Part shown: positions 12,140-22,538 of the stretch, piece after piece
How the letters are laid out: every line of letters starts with the position of its first letter
Numbering within the stretch: the stretch's first letter is position 1
NCBI GenBank assembly: GCA_023213395.1
Contig: CM041465.1
Span: forward strand, 125,061,741-125,125,740
Source of the DNA: Cycas panzhihuaensis
Lineage: Eukaryota; Cycadophyta
Direction of reading: 5' to 3'
DNA length: 64,000 nucleotides
Position numbers and translations under genes: made by a program
Notes under the pieces: generated by a model
Databases searched by the model: none
The model's input: the letters and a program-made list of their open reading frames with translations, nothing else
Told to the model about the DNA's origin: nothing

Positions 12140-13656
12140 AGAGAAGTAGCCTTTATGTTAATGGATAGCGGAAGTGAAGTAGTACTCCCTATGCTTGGAA
12201 AGGGGAAGTACTCAATTGAAATGGTTCCAGATGATGCCTCAATCACAACCATTGCTAGTGATGAGACATCGCCAACATTCGAAGAGACAAACATGTATCA
12301 CGTAGTAGCAACCAATATGTGAATAATCCACATGAGTACAAGCCCAACCATTATGGGGAATTGCATTTTTATAGCTACTCTGATGAAGAGGGTACAAAGA
12401 AATTAGTAGATAATTGGATGTAGAAGTCTTATAAGGTTAATCCTCCATCCTTCTAATGTAACTTGCTCTCTATCTATACATCTAATGACATGTAATAATA
12501 AAAGTGATAATTCTAAGCATATTTGTGTTTTGTTTAGTGATAGCAGAGAGAATGTATTAGGAAATGAATGTATGGAAGACACTTCCTCAGTTAATCAAAA
12601 TATACAGAATGTAATAGAGTTAAAACCCCCTATTCCTAGACCCTAACCCCAGCCCCAATCCCAACCTTAGCCCTAACCCTTGCCTAACCTCAACCCTAAT
12701 ACCAACCTTCCTTCTACTTCAAGTGTGAGTTCCAAAGTAGAATTTCCTCCCAACCCTTAACTTGCCTTGAGGGAGATAATAATAAGACTTCCTCATCCTC
12801 TCTATGGGTGCACCCACCCAGTGACTGGCCGTCTCCATCGAAAGGTAGAGTCCCTAGAAGTTATAAGTCTACAAGAAAGAAGGACAGGTTTACTGTGAAT
12901 AGCCCAAGGGATTCTTGTTAGGGGATAGGATATCTATTCTAGAAGGTAGAAAATTTGGTCCCTTTAGTAGTGATAAGGTTACTCCATTCTTCAGATAATA
13001 GTTGTATGGTACAACTTGCTTAGTTCAATGTATGGAGTATTGACTGCAAAAAAGAACAGTTGATAAGTCTCATTAGAACATAGATTTCGTTCTTGCCTTA
13101 TGAAGGCATGCTTGGTATTGGTATTTAGCCCACCAAGCCTCATTTCATAACTGAGTGAATATCTAGGCATCCTTCCAATTATGATTCAATGCTCCAGATA
13201 AAATGACTATTCCACAATTTTTGGTAGGGTTGTAGCTAGCAAAACATATCCAAAAGTGTAAAAACTTTTAGGTATCTCAAAGTTTTCCCAAACGAAATTG
13301 GAGCCACTTATTTTATCACACCCTAAGGAAATTAGGAAAACAATAGCTACTCGACAAAAAGAAAAACCGAGAAACATCCTAGCACAACCTCAAAAATTCT
13401 TTCATTAACACATCTTCACACTCCTCTCACAATAAAACCATTGATAGAGTACTTAAACAAATTAGGAGGTTAAGTATAGAGGTGGAACATCCAAAAACGA
13501 TGTCATCAGGAAGGAATATAGAGAGTAAGGATAAGGATGAGAAACAGGAAACCCATAATTTTCCTCCATAGTATACTGAACTGCAATATAGTGATTGAAA
13601 CATTGAAGATGCCCTAGCACACCAAGTCACAAAAGATAATAAAGTGGAATTCAAAC
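12140..13656 (+). pseudogene. G1 PR-RT spacer with second Gag-like domain, decayed
   Basis: Aligns in order with G2 28940-30300 and G3 58100-59640. It starts with a GGSEVVLPMLG-type motif (about 12165-12200), then an acidic stretch with a YSYSDEEGTK-like motif (about 12375). Next comes a Pro/Asn-rich part encoded by ccctaacc-like repeats (about 12630-12715). The remnant of the second Gag-like domain follows (motif QLYGTT-like near 13005; fkTF-like end near 13400-13480). Many stops. The G1 RT that should follow is absent. Confidence 0.65.
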
Positions 13657-13683
13657 AACATTGAAGACGCCCCGGCACACCAA
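13599..13683 (+). repeat. 58-bp direct repeat at the G1/C-out junction
   Basis: The segment aacattgaagatgccctagc (13599 on) recurs at 13657 as aacattgaagacgccccggc, an offset of 58 bp. The second copy is cut off at about 13683, where C-out LTR sequence begins. The first copy is ordinary G1 sequence, as in G3 near 59620. The repeat therefore marks a rearranged breakpoint. Confidence 0.7.
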
Positions 13684-13932
13684 CTCTACATCATGACTAC
13701 ATCAATAACAACTCCATCACAACTATATGCATTACTTTACCTCACTCACTCATTTATACAACAAGTGTGAGAATATGTAAAATGAGGAATAGGATGAGTG
13801 GGACCCACGACCCTCTAACATGATCAATGACATAGCACCTATTATTTGATCAATAAACCAAAGACCACCTCCTTGTGCATTATAATATAATATTCTAATT
13901 TTCTAACTCTCTAATATTTAATTACTGCAACA
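13684..13932 (-). repeat. C-out 3' LTR, truncated
   Basis: Homologous to the inner part of 25025-25380, sharing the run cctcactcactcatttatac and the end aatatttaatta-caaca. On the minus strand it begins TGTTGC after a PPT AGAGGGGG (13933-13941). The distal roughly 100 bp present in the other LTR are missing, replaced by the G1 junction at about 13683. Confidence 0.8.
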
Positions 13933-14480
13933 CCCCCTCTTAATGCACATTTGGGGTCTTTTGAATTTTCAACGCCTTGTCCTTAAAAATGTCTTGAAAA
14001 TGATATCTTCAACTCAATCTTCAGCTTCAATTTTGTCATGATGTCTTTGTTCTAGTGGCTATTGAAAGTAATGATCCTTGAACTTGACATTCTTCATTCA
14101 GGTGTGCAAATCTAGATTCTTCATCACACGAAAAGTATAGTAAACCATAGTTAGTCCAAGTTGTAGATTATGTAGGCAATGTAGGTAACCATCTTTACAA
14201 ATATCAGTAACATCTTGAAATTTAAAATTTGCATCAATCATGTCTTCAATCCCAACATGTTTGTCTTCACTTTCTTAAACACATGAATAATCAACATCAA
14301 TTGAATCAATATCAAGAACTGAAACTAAAACATCAATAGAAGAATCAACACGATCAAGATCATATGTAAAATGAGTAGCAACATCCTGTATGAATTCTTC
14401 TTCTTGATCAACATATCCAACAACAAGTTTTTCAACTTTTGGAGCAAAATCTTCAGCTTTTGTAGTAGGTTCTTCAACAA
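13933..14480 (-). pseudogene. C-out acidic coding tail, downstream half
   Basis: Read on the minus strand from 14480, the sequence is open for about 65 codons, rich in Asp, Glu and Val, including EEPTTKAEDF and VGYVDQEEEF, and then hits a TAA near 14280. Beyond that, short open stretches are broken by stops down to the PPT. With one copy of the CAAAG duplication it is continuous and in frame with the acidic stretch at 22103-22259. No known domain was recognised. It occupies the place where copia pol should be. Confidence 0.55.
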
Positions 14481-14485
14481 CAAAG

Positions 14486-14883
14486 TGTTAAACCTTATGT
14501 TTACATGATAAGATATTGTACTTTGATTTTCATGTAATATGTGGACTTTTTACTTTAAGGGTGACTTATCACTTAAGTGATAAAGTGCACACCCACATTC
14601 TTTCTAGTGACACAACGTTGTCACTAAAGGGTCCAATGGACCCTCATGCATTTTTGCTCACATGAGAGCCCAAAAGGACACATGTCAAACATCCAAGGCA
14701 TGTGACCAATTCCAACTCCACATATTGGGTATCATTTTCTCTTGCTCTTTCATTTGTGCTTTGTCTCTTTGCTCTCTATTTTCCTTGAGATTATTATACT
14801 TGTTTGTATTTGTGCAACTAGAACTAGAGTACTCCTAGTTTCCAGATCTTGGGACTGTTGAGGCCATCTAGCCTCTTTTCACA
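14486..14883 (+). repeat. C1 5' LTR, internally deleted
   Basis: 398 bp, beginning TGTTAAACC and ending TTTTCACA. Compared with the C2 LTRs it lacks a block between ggacacatgt and accaattcc, which includes the TATATAATGAGA promoter region. The family palindrome is at 14566-14583. Without the TATA region this LTR should not drive normal transcription. Confidence 0.9.
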
Positions 14884-14885
14884 TT

Positions 14886-14897
14886 TGGTATCAGAGC
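14886..14897 (+). other. C1 primer-binding site (initiator Met-tRNA)
   Basis: TGGTATCAGAGC, two bases after the LTR end: the usual plant copia site, complementary to the 3' end of initiator Met-tRNA. Confidence 0.92.
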
Positions 14898-17406
14898 AAG
14901 AGGAGACTAGCTCCCTTTGTTCTAGTTTGCAGCTGCTCAAGGAGATTTGAAGAAAGCTACAAACCCTTGGTGACGACCTTCGCACTCCGAAGGTGATCCA
15001 AGGTTTGTTTGAAGACTTTTTTTTTGTAGGTTCAAGCATTTTGGAGCTATTTTTTTCTTTAAAGATGGAGCTGGGTTATGTTCTAATCTTTTTTTTACAA
15101 AGGTCTTGTTAGGTGCAGCACAAATTGCTGTCATAAACAGTGATTTTAGTTGTTATTTTTACTCAAAAATATATATATATATTCTCTGTATTTCAAGGCA
15201 GATTTAGAGAGTCTGACTTATGTTGCAGGCTCTGTGAGGAATATTCAGTGGTTCTTTAGCCTCTGAAATTTTTCTACAGTATTTTTTTAACCTGTGGAAA
15301 TATTTGGGAACTTCACTCTGCTTTTGGGTGTGGAAATCATTTAGGAGCAGTTGGGTACAACACAAATAGCTGCTACAAGACAGATTTACTCAGATCTATA
15401 GCTAAAACCACTCTTTCCAGTGGAAAATCTTCTTATTTCTGTGTTTGCAGATGCTCCTGAATTAAACTGAAGACCTGGGTATCTCCTCAAACACCAGCCA
15501 AAGCTCCTGAAGTGTGAATGCTCTGTTTGCAATTGCTGGAAGGTCGTTCCTCCTCCCTGCGGGCCCCACTAGACTGCACGGATCGGACGTCACCATAACT
15601 AAGCAAAATAGCCGGCTGTCATCACATAAGTCGTGCGCCTAGCCATAGCTCTTGTTGAGTCGTACGCTCTCTGTAGTGAGTGAAATCACTCCAAAACTCA
15701 AAGGCACCTCTGTTGGACACATTCAAAGCAGCCTGCAAAGTTTTGTTTCGATCGGAGCATCGATCACGGACATCGAACAATTTGTTCCTCCACGGAGTCG
15801 TGCGGGCGGCGGTGCAAACAGATTTTTCCTTTTTTGAAAACTCTCGACTTTATGACTTTAGTAATATAACTTTAGGTTATATTACTTAGAATATTCATAG
15901 AATATTCTCATTTACATACTTTTAAAAAGTCTAAAGTCTAATTTTTAATCATTTCAAATCACCTAAATTCACTTTTTTAAGTCAAAACTAAAGCATTTTT
16001 AGTGATTTCAGTCTTTTAAAGTTTTTTTACTTCACTTCAGTCAATAAAAGACTAAATCAAAGTGTTTTCAAGTATTTTATACATTAAAAGTGATTTTTTC
16101 TTCTCTTATTAAGTCAATATTTCAAATCAAGGCACTTTGCATAGTGACCTTAGCTTAAATTTATTAAGAGAAAAATCACCATTTTTGTATTTTTGAAGCT
16201 AAAAACCTTTTAAGTATTGAGTGATTTCATTAAATCACCAATACTAACTTGAACTCAATTATTTAGAGACTCAAAAAACACTTTTGCTTTAATGTTTTAA
16301 AAGGCTCCCTGCGTGGTGTCCTTAGTGTTCAAATTGCAAAAAAATCCAAATTTTAGCCTATGTTTTTGGCTCTTAAAAAGTTTTTTTTACACTTAGTCAA
16401 TTTTTGAAAAAGTGTTAAGTGACTTTAAGTGAAGTGATTTTAAGTGTTTTTTCATTGGAAAAGTGATATTTATCACTAATTTTTAAACACTTTTAAGGCG
16501 CCTTGCATGGTGACCTAATACCCTTAGTCTCAAAAAGGGCTCAAATACACTTCGTACTTAATAAAAATCACTTCTTCTTTTGATCGTTGGGACTAATTTA
16601 AAGTCCCAACACTTGGTGCTTGATGTCCATTTTCATGCAAGTGGTTCTCTTACCTTCACTTTTTCAGCATTAAAAGGAACCCACTTGTATCTTCATCACA
16701 AGTTTTGCATTACTTCTTTTCAGTAGTTAAGCTTTTTTTCAAAAAGTACTTTGCAAAACTTATTATAATCAAGCATTTGGTTTCTTACTTGAATCAACAA
16801 AGCACTACATTTTCATTAAAGTGCTCATTGTAAAAACACTTCTAGTGTTCATATTGGTGTACTTACATTGCTTCCTCTTGAAGCCACTTTCATTGTAAAG
16901 CTTAATCAAAGCATTTTCATAAGTACATTTTCCAAGCAAAAAGAAATCTAAGTTCACTTTAAAAACTGCTAAAAAATGACTTAAAATCTTGTTGGAGAGG
17001 CTCGAAAAAGGTTCAAACCTTGCCTCTAAATTAACCTTAAGCTTGGTGCATTCCCTAGGGGACCAACCGACCGTACGGTCAGTGCACGACAATTAAGGTT
17101 GCTTGAGGGAAAGGAGGTTCGAAAACGGTGTTATTAGGGTCAGGAATCCTGTGGAAAGCATGGTACGTCCATGCAGATCAACCCTACCTGCCTTGCCCTA
17201 GATTTAACTTGGCCAACTATTGGATCTCCTCTATAAGATCAGAGTTGGACCAACTCCATAGCCTAGTCCTCCACCCCTCATCATTCCATTCAGTTGTTGG
17301 ATCTTCTAGTAAGATCGGTGATTGGTTTCATTAGAAGGTGGAACTTAAGCGGTAAAGCTTTGAGTTTCCAAGTTATCTGCTAGCTTCAAGCCTTTATAAC
17401 TGAAAC
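14898..17406 (+). other. C1 leader
   Basis: About 2.5 kb of AT-rich sequence without a supported gene. It contains many AAGTGATTT/AAGTGTT-like motifs and two copies of a partly palindromic motif (aaggctccctgcgtggtgtcctta near 16305 and aaggcgccttgcatggtgacctaa near 16495). It also has one GC-rich patch with gcgggcccc near 15560, the single-copy counterpart of the minisatellite in the C2 leader. A short segment just before gag (about 17000-17400) is conserved in C0, C2 and C3. Confidence 0.7.
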
Positions 17407-18446
17407 ATGGCTGCTATAAACATGTTAAATGCATGCACCATTCGGTTAACAGGGCAAGATAATTATCAAGAATGGAAGAGACTCACTCAGAACTTGCTAA
17501 TCAGGAACGAATTTTGGAGTTATGTTTTTGGGAGATTACCTCGACTAGCACCTGTTATCAATGGAAATGTTACTGTGCAACCTTATGATGCTTTGCTTGC
17601 TGCTTGGGAAGCCAAAGATGAAATCGCTTTGGCATTTCTTCACATGATTGTTGATGTACATGTAGATCAGAATATTGCTTGTGCTAAAACTTCTAAGGAA
17701 GCTTGGGACACTTTGTCCTCATTGTATGAAAAGCGAGATCAAGCTCGCATTTTAATGGTTAAGGCAAAATTGTATTCTGTTAAGTTTATCAAGCCCATGT
17801 CGGCTTTTCTTTCCTCCATCAAGGAGCTATGTAATGAACTGAATACACTTGGTAGTCCAGCTACAAGGGATGAATTGATCACATCCATCACCAAAGCCTT
17901 ACCCAAGGACTACAATGGCTTCATTTGCCTACTACAAGAGATGGTTCTCTCAAAACTATGACATTCAACGAATTTGAAAGTCTACTACTTCAAGAAGAAC
18001 AAATCTACACTAAGAATAATGAGGAGGAACCATCTACATCAGGTGCATTCACGGCCAATTCAAAGGCCAAACAAAGAAACCAAACCTCGTGATTCTCAAA
18101 GTCGTTGAGAACATGAACATTGGGTCTTCAAGGACCAATGTTGTATGTCATTATTGTGGCAAATCTAGCCACATAGCACCTGATTATCGGAAAAAGCAAG
18201 CAGATCTACGCCAAAGAAGAAGAAGAACCACGTAAGCGATCAATGACAATAGCAACCCACGCCAACAAGATCAAAGAAGGTTTCAACAACAAGAAGAAGA
18301 ACCCCCGACCAAATCGAGGTGCCTATCGAGGAGGTCAAAGAGGAAGGGGGGGTTTCAGAGGTGGCAATCAACGCCACTCTAATCAGTTTACAGATGAAGA
18401 CAAACTATTTTGTGCATATCAGATATCCAAGGTTGATGAAACTTGA
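17407..18446 (+). pseudogene. C1 copia gag
   Basis: The ATG at 17407 starts a clean 184-codon frame (MAAINMLNACTIRLTGQDNY; SKEAWDTLSSLYEKRDQARI; ELCNELNTLG) that frameshifts near 17925. The zinc knuckle near 18150 reads CHYCGKSSHIAPDY, so the last Cys of CCHC has become Tyr. A basic RGGQRGRGGFRGGNQR stretch (18330-18390) closes the protein before the protease. This is the least damaged N-terminal half among the four family copies. Confidence 0.85.
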
Positions 18447-21400
18447 ATGTCTGATTCTAGAGCTTCACAACACATGACTGGAAGTGAAGAGCTCCTCACC
18501 AACATCAAGGAAGGCAAAGGTCAATCAGTGACCTCTGGGAATAATCAATCTGTCAAAATTTCAGGAGTGGGCACAATAACTCCATTTTCTTCTTCATCAA
18601 ATCCTTCCTCCTCATTTCCCAATGGCAATGCCTATTTAATACCTTCAATGGACAAAAACTTACTATCTGTTAGCAAGTTGGACAAGCAACAGATGAGTGT
18701 ATTGTTCCAAAACGGGAAATGTATAATCAGTGACAAAGAAGACCAAGTAGTAGCTGTTGGCTATAAGGATCAAGGCCTTTACAAGTTGGATGCAAATAAT
18801 ATAACACTTGATTCTGCTTACTCCGGTTCCATTGTCACTCCTTACTTGTCCAAGATGTAACTTTGGCATCAGCGTCTAGGCCATCTGAGCATAGACAATT
18901 TGAGGCAGATGATCAACAAGAACATGGTACATGGGCTTCCTAAGATTTATGGAACAAAATGTCTTTGTGAAACATGCATTATGGGAACTCAGCATCGCTT
19001 GCCTTTCCCTAAAGGCAAAGCAAGGCGTGCATCACATCCTCTGCAGTTGGTACATTCGGATTTGTGTGGACCTATGTCCACATCATCTTTTGGAGGAGCT
19101 TTGTATTACATCTCCTTCATTGATGACCTTTCTCACAAAGTCTGGGTCTATTTCATCAAACACAAATCTGTAGCATTTTCCAAGTTCAAAGAGTTCAAGC
19201 TTGAAGTGGAAAATGAGTCTGGCCATTCCATCAAAACGTTAAGGACAGACAATGGAAGTGAATTTACATCAAATGAATTCACCCAATACTGCAAGGATAA
19301 AGGCATTCAGAGACAACTGACTATACCTCACACTCCTCAACAAAATGGAGTCTACGAACGAATGAATAGAACTTTGGCCAATAAAGCCAAAGCTATGATG
19401 CATGCACAAGGACTCACTTGAGCTTACTAAGCAGAAGCATTTCACACAGCTGCCTAGGTGGCCAATCGCAGTCCTAATACAGCAGTCACCAATATGACAC
19501 CCGAGGAGGCATGGTCTAGCAAAAAGCCTACTGTCAACCATTTGAGGACTTTTGGGTGCACTGCTTATATGCACATTCCCGATCAGCAAAGGAAGAAATT
19601 AGACAAGCATAGTCTAAAATGCATCTTTGTAGGATATGCCATTCACAGCAAAGCCTACAAGTTGTATGATTATATAGGGAAGAAAATGCATCTCTCAAGA
19701 GATGTCATCTTTGCTGAAGAAGATCACAAGGAGTTGCAAACAGCATCCATGCAACCTCCTATTGACAAAGGCAAGAAGATTGTTGAGGCCTTCCTTCCCT
19801 CTCAGTCTTCTACCCCATGTACATCATCTGCACCTACTGGACCGTCTACTTCAACTGAATTTGCTTCACTTAATCCAAGCACATCTTCTGTTGACCAACC
19901 ACTTAGACCAGAAGATCTTGAGGTTCAAGTAACTTCTATTCAAAAGTTACCCAAATGGTACACACAAACAATTCAGGACAGTCACATCATTGAAGGAAAA
20001 CGTCCATCTAAATATCGACAGCAAACCAATTATGTACTTATGGTCAAGTGTTGCATTGATGAGCCTTCCACTTTGAGTAGGCTTCTAAAATGAAAATTGG
20101 AAGGCTGCCATGGATGAAGAAATCCATTCTATTGAAAAGAATGGAACTTGGAATTTGGTTGAATTGCCTAAACACAAACAGAAATCGGGTTGCAAATGGG
20201 TCTACAAGACCAAATTCCACTGATGGTTCACTTAAACTAAGGCTCGCCTTTGTAGCAAAAGGATTTAAACAAAAGAAGGCATAGACTATGAAGAAATTTT
20301 TGCACCAAAGGGCAAATATGAACACCATCGACTCATTTTGGCCTTACCGCTTCAATGCAAATGGCCTGCTTATCGATGGACGTGAAGAGCGCCTTTCTCA
20401 ATGGCGATCTTCGTGAGGAGGTGTATTTGGAGCAACCTCCTGATACAAAGTATAAGGCAAGGAGCATTTTGTATATCGCCTAAAAAAGGCGTTATATGGC
20501 TTGAAGCAAGCTCCAAGGGCATGGTACTCGAAGATCGATGCAACCTCCCGGATACAAAGTACAAGGCAAGGAGCATTTTGTATATCGCCTAAAAAAGGCG
20601 TTATATGGCTTGAAGCAAGCTCCAAGGGCATGGTACTCGAAGATCGATGACTACTCCTTGAGACATGGGTTTCATCGATCTACTTCAGATCCTAATCTGT
20701 ATATAAAAAATGAAAAGAACCATGTGATTTTTGTTGCCTTGTATGTAGATGACTTAATGATCACTGGTAGTGACACTAAGATGATTCACATTCTCCAAGA
20801 TGACTTAAAGAGAAGTTTCAAGATGACAGATCTTGGACTTCTCCATTACTTTTTAGGCTTTGAGATATGGCAACAGCCAGGCTATATCTTCATCTCCCAA
20901 GCAAAATATTCTTGGGACATTTTGCAGCGGTTCAGGATGCACGACTACAAAACAGCGCCTACATCTATGGAGAATGGATCTAAGCTTGCTCTCAATGAGG
21001 AAGTTGCACCGGCAGATCCCACACTTTACCGGCAGTTGATTGGGAGTCTCATTTATCTCACCAACACTCGACCGAACATCTCATTTGCTGTTGGGATTTG
21101 CTCACGTTACATATATCAACCCAATCAGATACACTGGAATGTAGCCAAACGCATACTTAAGTACATCAAAGGCACATTGCAGCATGGCCTTGAGTATGCA
21201 CATAATGAGAACTTCACTCTGAAAGGGTTCTCAGATTCTGATTGGGCAGGTTGCCAAGATAGCAGGAGATCAACCCGGGATAATCGCTTTTCCCTTGGTT
21301 CAGCAATTGTTTTGTGGAGTTGCAAGAAGCAACCCAATGTTACCTTGTTCTCCATCGAAGTAGAGTATAAAGTTGTAGTCAGCGCAGCTTGTGAGGCTAT

Positions 21401-21660
21401 CTGGCTATGATAGATTTTTGGGGAACTTGGACTTGAGCAAGATCACCCCACTAAGATATATTGTGACAATGAAAGTGTACTCAAGTTAGCTAAGAATCCA
21501 GTTTTTCATGCGCGGACAAAACACATCGAGGTTCATCATCGCTTCATCAGAGAGCATGTGCAGAATGGTGAGATCAACCTCCGTCTGCACTCACAGAGGA
21601 GCAGACAGCAGACATCTTTACCAAGCCTCTTGGTAGAGAAAAATTTGTAAAATTCAGAGA
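18447..21660 (+). pseudogene. C1 copia pol (PR-IN-RT-RH)
   Basis: The protease active site reads S-D-S-R instead of D-S-G (about 18450). GAG-pre-integrase is near 18850-19000. Integrase keeps all three acidic residues: HSDLCGPMST (about 19050), RTDNGSEF (about 19245) and NGVYERMNRT (about 19345); stops follow at 19421 and 19455. RT (about 20090-20960) has an intact YVDDLMIT (about 20745) but is damaged by frameshifts near 20090 and 20280-20370 and by a 108-bp tandem duplication. The final 290-codon open segment (20538-21410) covers the RT palm and RNase H start. RNase H ends just before the PPT. Confidence 0.87.
20433..20649 (+). repeat. 108/109-bp tandem duplication in C1 RT
   Basis: Two adjacent units, 20433-20540 and 20541-20649, differ at only a few bases. 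Each runs from caacctcc to aagatcgatg and encodes the region with [19 protein letters not shown]. The sibling copies C0, C2 and C3 have a single unit. The second unit is one base longer, so the duplication also shifts the frame. Confidence 0.92.
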
Positions 21661-21694
21661 TGGTCTTGGTGTCTGACTTAACATTGTAAACAGT

Positions 21695-21703
21695 AAGGGG
21701 GGG
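21695..21703 (+). other. C1 polypurine tract
   Basis: AAGGGGGGG directly before the 3' LTR; the plus-strand DNA primer site. Slightly longer G-run than in C2 (GATGAGGGG). Confidence 0.85.
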
Positions 21704-22097
21704 TGTTAAACCTTATGTTTACATGTTAAGATCTTGTACTTTAATTTTCATGTAATATGTGTACTTTTTACTTTAGGGGTGACTTATCACTTAAGTGATA
21801 AAGTGCACACCATCGCTCTTTTAGTGACACAACATTGTCACTAAAGGGTCAAATGGACCCTCATGCATTTTTGCTCACATGAGAGCCCAAAAGGACACAT
21901 GTCCAACATGCAAGGCATGTATCTTGGATGTTCGACACTTGTCAAACATCCAAGGCCTTAGGTCTCTCATCTCACTCTATATAATGAGACCTCTTCTCAT
22001 TGTCTCAGAAGAGAGTAGGAGCTGTATTGTTATGTTGTCAATTTGCTAATCAAATTGTTCATTCTTTGGAGGTTGGGCCATCTAGCCTCTTTTCACA
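21704..22097 (+). repeat. C1 3' LTR, internally deleted
   Basis: 394 bp, TGTTAAACC to TTTTCACA. It retains the TATATAATGAGA block (about 21979) and the palindrome (21784-21801). It lacks about 160 bp near its 3' end, between ggaggttggg and ccatctagcctc, that are present in the C2 LTRs. The deletion differs from that in the 5' LTR. Confidence 0.9.
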
Positions 22098-22102
22098 CAA
22101 AG

Positions 22103-22538
22103 GTTTCTTCACATCTAGTTAGAAATTCTTCAATAATAAAGTCTTCACAGTTAGCTACAAATTCATCAATAACCTCATCAAAAGTGCTAGCAATAGTCTT
22201 ATCAGATTCAATACTATCATCATCACCTATATCATAATCATCAATAATCTTGTTTGCCTTTATAATTGCTTTTTAACAACATGTATCTCTTCTGGAGTCT
22301 TTTCAAATGCATCCTTTGAAATGTTCCAAGCTTCTTTAGCAGTACTAGCATGATGAATTATAGGAATAACAAAATGGTATGCTAAAGGAAGGGCAACTTT
22401 ATCTAATGCAGCAAGAATAATAATAATTGGCTCTTTATTTTTCTTTTTAAGTTTTTCCTTTTCTTCTTCATCATTAGGAACATCAAGTCCATCAGTAACA
22501 ATGTCCCATAATCTTTTGCACATGAATATATTTTTCAT
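22103..22538 (-). pseudogene. C-out Gag-like ORF and start of acidic tail
   Basis: A 92-codon frame from 22538 (MKNIFMCKRLWDIVTDGLDV) has the L-W-D-I-V and A-K-E-A-W-N-I motifs typical of the copia Gag (UBN2-like) domain, and a lysine-rich segment KEKLKKKNKEP. It stops at 22260. In another frame an Asp/Glu-rich coding stretch continues (DDYDIGDDDSIESDK) to the C1 insertion and resumes at 14480. It is shorter than ordinary copia Gag, and no zinc knuckle was seen. Confidence 0.6.

Larger units (their letters stand above)
14486..22097 (+). mobile_element. C1: plus-strand Ty1/copia inserted in C-out
   Basis: LTRs 14486-14883 and 21704-22097 with the target duplication CAAAG at 14481-14485 and 22098-22102. 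PBS for initiator Met-tRNA, leader of about 2.5 kb, gag, pol and PPT are all present. Same family as C0, C2 and C3. Both LTRs carry large deletions compared with the 553-bp family length, and pol contains a 108-bp tandem duplication. Dead copy. Confidence 0.93.

Noticed and set aside
12627-12715. Telomere-like CCCTAA/CCCTAACC runs
   Set aside because: The same stretch in G3 (about 58650-58735) lies in frame and encodes a Pro/Asn-rich segment of the PR-RT spacer, so it is a degenerate coding repeat and not an interstitial telomere.
14821-15837. Short ORFs on both strands in the C1 leader
   Set aside because: Not conserved in the aligned leaders of C0 and C3 and without motifs.
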